Program-made: the position numbers and the translations under genes
In this document: positions 60,017-64,000 of the stretch, piece by piece
How the letters are laid out: the number at the start of each line of letters is the position of its first letter
Position numbering within the stretch: the stretch's first letter is position 1
The notes under the pieces: generated by a model
Databases searched by the model: none
Told to the model about the DNA's origin: nothing
The model's input: the letters and a program-made list of their open reading frames with translations, nothing else
From: Altibacter sp.
GTDB lineage: Bacteria > Bacteroidota > Bacteroidia > Flavobacteriales > Flavobacteriaceae
Assembly: GCA_002696485.1 (NCBI GenBank)
Contig: NZTP01000009.1
Coordinates: forward strand, 1-64,000
Direction of reading: 5' to 3'
Length of the DNA stretch: 64,000 nt

Positions 60017-61378
60017 TTATAACTTCATAAGTCGTTTTAACCAACGAAACTTCGAGGATGAATACGGCGGATACTTTAAAGGCAGCTCCAACCAGGTTGG
60101 CTTTTTTAAAATGCTTTTATAGTGTGAGAATGCTTCAAATCCGGCTTCGCCATGGTAATTCCCTATGCCACTGTTTCCAACACCACCGAATGGCAAATGC
60201 GGATTGCTAATGTGCATCAACGCTTCATTGATTGCACCGCCTCCAAACGACAGTTCTTTTAGGAGCTTCCGCTCTGTCTGCTTATTCCTAGTGAAGATAT
60301 AACAAGATAAAGGTTTTGGCAAGCTTCGTATCTTGTCAATGGCATGATCCAACTTGTCAAAAACTATTACGGGCAATAGGGGTCCAAAGATCTCTTCCTG
60401 CATCACGGCATCTTCAAAAGTGACATTGAACATAAGCGTTGGTTGTATATAACGATTATCCTTATCTGTTTTTCCACCATAGTATATCTTATCTGGATCG
60501 AGCAAACCCACGAGACGATCGAAATTTGATTCATTGATGATCTGCACATAATTATCGTTCTCAAATGCATACTTCGCACTCAGAATCTCTTCTTTAGCAA
60601 GTTTTAAGAATTCTTCTTCAATTGACTCTTCGATCATTACGTAATCCGGAGCGATACAAGTTTGTCCCGAATTTAGAAATTTTGCCCAAATAAGCCGCTT
60701 CACCGTCATTTTTAAATGGGCATCCTTCATAATAATAGCGGGACTCTTGCCGCCCATCTCTAATGTGACAGGTGTAAGATTTTTGGCAGCCGCCTTATAA
60801 ACGATCTTTCCAACTTTCGTGCTCCCGGTAAAAAAAATCTTATCGAATTTTTGATCCAATAACTCTGTAGTTGCTTCGACTCCCCCTTCTACAACTGTAA
60901 AAAAGGCAGGATCGAAATGATCTTTAACCAATGTTGCCATTAAGGAGGACGTGTGTGAAGGCAATTCACTAGGCTTTAACACCACCGTATTTCCTGCAGC
61001 AATGGCAGCGATCACGGGCGCAAACGATAGTTGATACGGGTAGTTCCAGGCGCCTATCACCAAACACACCCCTAATGGCTCCGGATACAAGTAGCTGGCA
61101 GCAGGGAAATTTGCCAGATTGGTAGCTACGCGTTTCTTGCGAGCCCAATAATGAAGGTTGTTCTTGATGTCCTTGATCTCCTTAAGCAACAAGGCTAATT
61201 CTGTGATGTAGTTCTCAATGGGACTTTTTTTAAAATCCTTAAAGATAGCCTCATTAAGCTGCTGTTCATGCGTAGTAAGCACATGTCCCAATTTCTCTAA
61301 CTGTTCCAGTCGAAAGGAAAGCTCTTTGGTTGAATGGGTGTTGAAGAAAGCACGTTGTCGCGAAATGATCTCTTCCAT
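60017..61378 (-). CDS. Aldehyde dehydrogenase (class 3-like)
   Basis: 453 aa, NAD(P)-dependent, shorter than the usual ~490, as in class 3/fatty aldehyde dehydrogenases. 'PLGVCLVIGAWNYPYQLSFAPVIAAIAAGNTVVLKPSELP' near 102 is the cofactor domain, 'FFTGSTKVGKIVYKAAAKNLTPVTLEMGGKSPAI' near 183 contains the general-base Glu, and 'FLNSGQTCIAPDYVMI' holds the nucleophile Cys241. 'HLPFGGVGNSGIGNYHG' near 395 is conserved. A hydrophobic and basic C-terminus (YPPYSSSKFRWLKRLMKL) may touch the membrane. Substrate class inferred only. Confidence 0.94.
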   Translation of the reverse strand: MEEIISRQRAFFNTHSTKELSFRLEQLEKLGHVLTTHEQQLNEAIFKDFKKSPIENYITELALLLKEIKDIKNNLHYWARKKRVATNLANFPAASYLYPEPLGVCLVIGAWNYPYQLSFAPVIAAIAAGNTVVLKPSELPSHTSSLMATLVKDHFDPAFFTVVEGGVEATTELLDQKFDKIFFTGSTKVGKIVYKAAAKNLTPVTLEMGGKSPAIIMKDAHLKMTVKRLIWAKFLNSGQTCIAPDYVMIEESIEEEFLKLAKEEILSAKYAFENDNYVQIINESNFDRLVGLLDPDKIYYGGKTDKDNRYIQPTLMFNVTFEDAVMQEEIFGPLLPVIVFDKLDHAIDKIRSLPKPLSCYIFTRNKQTERKLLKELSFGGGAINEALMHISNPHLPFGGVGNSGIGNYHGEAGFEAFSHYKSILKKPTWLELPLKYPPYSSSKFRWLKRLMKL

Positions 61379-61449
61379 GGTTTATTGGAGATTTGAATTT
61401 CCCTAAAAATACCCTAAAAGAACAACGATTCTGTTAAATAAAATAAAAA

Positions 61450-62226
61450 CTATTTTTTCTTTCGGTTTAACACTTTGTATTCTTCGTAACACTCATTGAT
61501 AGCATCCAAAATCTGAAGGTCATTCGCCGTGCGGATAAAGTCCTTGGAATAGTTACAATTGTTTAGAATTTCGTCAATGTCTACCTTTTCCAACTGAAGC
61601 ACCGCCATGAGGGTTTCTCTGTCGAACTTGCTCTGAAGCAAATTACGTATCTCATCGTCTTCCTTCATTTTCCGAAGCTTTCGCATTTGGGTGGGTCGTT
61701 TTCCAAACACATTGTAGAGGAAATCGGCTGGATTGAAGATCGCACTCAGTACTTTGTTCACTGCGCCGGGCTGTTGGCTCCCTCCTTCGTAACCGGAACC
61801 TACGCCGCTAATGCGGTATCGGTAATTATCGTAAATAGGAATGGTTTTCGCATCTACTTCCACATAACCTGTAAGTTGAATGGGCCGCACCACTACTTCT
61901 TCTAAGGCGATCCCCAGTTCGGTCATCTTGATCTTGATGTCCCCAAACTTTAACCAGTCATTGGTAACTCGCACCCTAATGGATTTGAATCCTAAGTAAC
62001 TAAAATACAAAGTATCGTTCACTACGGCTCGTATCTCAAAATCTCCTTCGGCGTTAGAAGTAGCCCCCACTACACTGTTCAAATTAACAATGTTTACATT
62101 CTCCAAAGGTTGATCATTGGCATCATTGAGCACCTTCCCTTTAATTAAAGGAGGCGTAACGATAGACTCTTGAGCGATCGCACCCACGGATGTAAGGAAA
62201 AATATAAGTAGAAGGAGGTGTTTCAT
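61450..62226 (-). CDS. Secreted protein with a CarboxypepD_reg-like domain
   Basis: 258 aa with a signal peptide (KHLLLLIFFLTSVGAIAQ). An Ig-like regulatory domain at about 28-110 ('IKGKVLNDANDQPLENVNIVNLN', 'VVGATSNAEGDFEIRAVVNDTLYFSYLGFKSI') is followed by an unrelated helical C-terminal half with many charged residues ('NRKKK' at the end). No TonB plug or barrel follows, so it is a stand-alone domain, possibly periplasmic or on the outer membrane. Monocistronic. Confidence 0.88.
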   Translation of the reverse strand: MKHLLLLIFFLTSVGAIAQESIVTPPLIKGKVLNDANDQPLENVNIVNLNSVVGATSNAEGDFEIRAVVNDTLYFSYLGFKSIRVRVTNDWLKFGDIKIKMTELGIALEEVVVRPIQLTGYVEVDAKTIPIYDNYRYRISGVGSGYEGGSQQPGAVNKVLSAIFNPADFLYNVFGKRPTQMRKLRKMKEDDEIRNLLQSKFDRETLMAVLQLEKVDIDEILNNCNYSKDFIRTANDLQILDAINECYEEYKVLNRKKK

Positions 62227-62303
62227 AGCAAGAAAGCATAAAAGTACACAATATAGACGTGTTTTTCCATCGAAAGTTTCAACGAATCTACTATTTTCGG
62301 AAA

Positions 62304-64000
62304 TTATCCTTTACGACGGCGTCTTCCACCGGTACCTGAATTTTGAGGTTTCTCATTCTTCCTCCGGCTTTTACCACTAAATTTGGGTCGATCTCCGCTA
62401 CTTTCGTTCCCGCGCTTTTTAAAGCCTCCTTTTGATCCGCCCTCACTTTTAAAGCTTCCTCGTTTACCATCACCACGACCGCTTCGGCTTCGGTCGCTGC
62501 GACCACGGCCTCCGCCACTTCTTCCTCTTCCGCCGCGATCCTTAGAAACTTCTACCGAAATGTTTCTTCCGTCGAGCTTAAAATCGTTAAAGATACCCAA
62601 TACCATTTCCTCGTGTTTGGTATCGGTATTAAAGAATGAAAAGCTGTCCTTTACGTCTACTTTATAGACATCGTCCTTTTCCAATCCTAACAGATCCCGT
62701 AAAAAATCTTTCAGTGTCATCCAATCGAAGTCATCCTTGGCGCCAATATTTATAAAATAGCGCGTAGAATCCTTGGAATCACTGTCATCATGATCCTTTC
62801 CGCTGCCACCCGGCGCATTGAGATCCTTGGCATTTTTGTAATAATTATAAAAACGAGTAAATTCAACCGAGAACACCTTCTTAATAAGTTCTTCCTTACT
62901 GAAATCGGACAACACTTCGTTAATATTGGGCAGATACATGTCGATCTCATGATTGATCGCAGTATTCTTGATACTGTTTGCTAGGTGGAATAACTGGACT
63001 TCGCAGATCTCCATGCCACCCGGAATATCCTTCTTTTCGAATTTTTTCTGAATGATCTTCTCAATAGCCCCGATCTTTCGTACTTCACTCTTAGAAACAA
63101 TCACCATGGAAACCCCACTCTTACCGGCACGACCTGTTCGACCACTTCGGTGTGTGTATGTTTCGATCTCATCCGGAAGCTGATAATTGATCACATGTGT
63201 AATATCATCTACATCGATTCCTCGAGCTGCCACATCGGTTGCTACTAACATTTGGATCTGCCTGTTTCTGAAGGATTTCATGACCAGATCCCGCTGATTC
63301 TGACTCAAGTCACCGTGCAAAGCTGCGGCATTGTAGCCATCGGTGATAAGTTGTTCTGCTACTTTTTGAGTATCGCGCTTTGTTCTGCAAAAAATCACCG
63401 AAAATATATCGGGATTGGCGTCACAAAGTCGTTTTAGAGCAGCATATCGATCCCGTGTATTTACCAGATAGTACTCATGAGAAACGGCTTCCGTACTCAC
63501 ATTTTTCGATCCGACCGTGATTTCGACAGGCGTATGCATAAATTTTTTCGCAATAGAAGCAACCTCCTTTGGCATGGTAGCACTAAACAACCAAGTACTC
63601 TTGTCTTCGGGGGAATGAGAAAGGATTTCGGTAATGTCTTCATAGAAGCCCATGTTCAGCATTTCATCGGCCTCATCCAAAACACAGTATTCGATCTTTG
63701 AGATATCGATCATTCTTCGGCCGATCATATCCTTCATCCTACCGGGCGTTGCCACAATAACCTGCGCTCCTTTTTTAATCTGTTTGGCTTGTTCTGTAAT
63801 GCTTGCACCACCATAGACCGCAACAACGTTAAGCCCTTTTAGATACTTTCCGTAGTTATTCAACTCATTCGTGATCTGAAGGCACAGCTCGCGTGTTGGA
63901 GAAAGGATCAACCCTTGGGTCGTCCTGCTTTCGGCATTGATCTTCTGAAGCATCGGAAAACCAAATGCGGCGGTCTTTCCGGTACCGGTTTGTGCTAAAG
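62304..64000 (-). CDS. DEAD-box RNA helicase with RG-rich tail, N-terminus cut by the window edge
   Basis: The frame continues to base 64000, so at least 565 aa are visible and the N-terminus lies outside. Motif I AQTGTGKTAAF is encoded at about 63970-63998, motif Ia 'LSPTRELCLQI', motif II VLDEADEM, motif III 'FSATMP', motif V/VI 'ATDVAARGIDVDDITHVINY' and 'HRSGRTGRAG'. After the helicase core comes a DbpA-like RNA-binding fold ('RYFINIGAKDDFDWMTLKDFLRDLLG') and a long Arg/Gly/Ser/Lys-rich C-terminal tail of about 85 residues for RNA contacts. It matches CsdA/DeaD-type helicases used in ribosome assembly and cold adaptation. The gene ends 77 nt after the start of the previous gene. Confidence 0.95.
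   Translation of the reverse strand, partial: LAQTGTGKTAAFGFPMLQKINAESRTTQGLILSPTRELCLQITNELNNYGKYLKGLNVVAVYGGASITEQAKQIKKGAQVIVATPGRMKDMIGRRMIDISKIEYCVLDEADEMLNMGFYEDITEILSHSPEDKSTWLFSATMPKEVASIAKKFMHTPVEITVGSKNVSTEAVSHEYYLVNTRDRYAALKRLCDANPDIFSVIFCRTKRDTQKVAEQLITDGYNAAALHGDLSQNQRDLVMKSFRNRQIQMLVATDVAARGIDVDDITHVINYQLPDEIETYTHRSGRTGRAGKSGVSMVIVSKSEVRKIGAIEKIIQKKFEKKDIPGGMEICEVQLFHLANSIKNTAINHEIDMYLPNINEVLSDFSKEELIKKVFSVEFTRFYNYYKNAKDLNAPGGSGKDHDDSDSKDSTRYFINIGAKDDFDWMTLKDFLRDLLGLEKDDVYKVDVKDSFSFFNTDTKHEEMVLGIFNDFKLDGRNISVEVSKDRGGRGRSGGGRGRSDRSRSGRGDGKRGSFKSEGGSKGGFKKRGNESSGDRPKFSGKSRRKNEKPQNSGTGGRRRRKG

Overview
The window looks like chromosome of a marine-type member of Flavobacteriaceae (Bacteroidota). 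The signs are a protein with a type IX secretion C-terminal sorting domain, a CarboxypepD_reg/TonB-type outer-membrane receptor, many Bacteroidota-restricted families (DUF3810, DUF2911, DUF4290, DUF6122, DUF6155-like, DUF6495-like, START-like), a fused ResB-CcsA cytochrome c biogenesis protein, and upstream boxes of the Bacteroidota sigma type (TTTG, about 19-21 nt, TAnnTTTG). It is core chromosome: I see no insertion sequence, prophage, integrase, CRISPR array, rRNA or replication origin. One tRNA gene (Met, CAU) is present. No stretch longer than 300 nt lacks a gene.

Layout. 1-59 is the end of a gene entering from the left. 148-7099 (minus) holds a pair of amidohydrolase-like secreted proteins, then DUF3810 and a T9SS-secreted serine hydrolase. 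7188-8645 is aminoacyl-histidine dipeptidase. 8874-12943 (minus) is threonine aldolase, a small secreted protein and a zinc metalloprotease. 13098-14205 is prfB with its programmed +1 frameshift. Immediately behind it, on the opposite strand, lies a TPP riboswitch with a terminator and no gene to control. 14436-17933 holds a DUF6155-like protein, an ArsC-like protein and an outer-membrane receptor. 18016-21207 holds a 56-aa membrane protein, fumarase C and a 7TM sensor with a LuxR-like tail. 21269-24911 (minus) is CcsBA and truncated haemoglobin.

24974-33698 is a long co-directional run: DUF2520 protein, KdsC-like phosphatase, UbiA-type prenyltransferase, Maf, a lipoprotein, a mini-MscS, a PIG-L deacetylase, a 36-aa membrane microprotein and a sodium:solute symporter. 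33826-39709 has a small secreted protein, DUF2911, aquaporin, an SRPBCC-SDR-photolyase set, a mono-cluster ferredoxin and a coiled-coil membrane protein. 39736-42071 (minus) is murA, DUF4290 and DUF493. 42154-46700 is an ATPase, RecQ, Fmt, HU and YqgE. 46697-49636 is an aminotransferase, a START-like protein, tRNA-Met and HisS. 49789-53660 is an ABC permease, DUF6495-like, the rplI-rpsR-rpsF operon and a LytTR response regulator. 53657-62226 is PriA, DUF2147, chalcone-isomerase-like, YihY, NadC, RlmH, DUF6122, aldehyde dehydrogenase and a carboxypeptidase-regulatory-domain protein. 62304-64000 is a DEAD-box helicase cut by the right edge.

Most genes are housekeeping: translation (prfB, fmt, hisS, rplI/rpsR/rpsF, rlmH), envelope and LPS (murA, kdsC-like), DNA repair (recQ, priA, photolyase), NAD synthesis and c-type cytochromes. 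The most unusual item is the orphan TPP riboswitch at 14203-14352. It has a promoter-like element, an intact aptamer and an expression-platform terminator, and it is aimed antisense into prfB. It could be a relic of a lost thiamin gene or a TPP-gated antisense RNA; the sequence alone cannot decide. All family assignments come from reading motifs by eye, without database searches.
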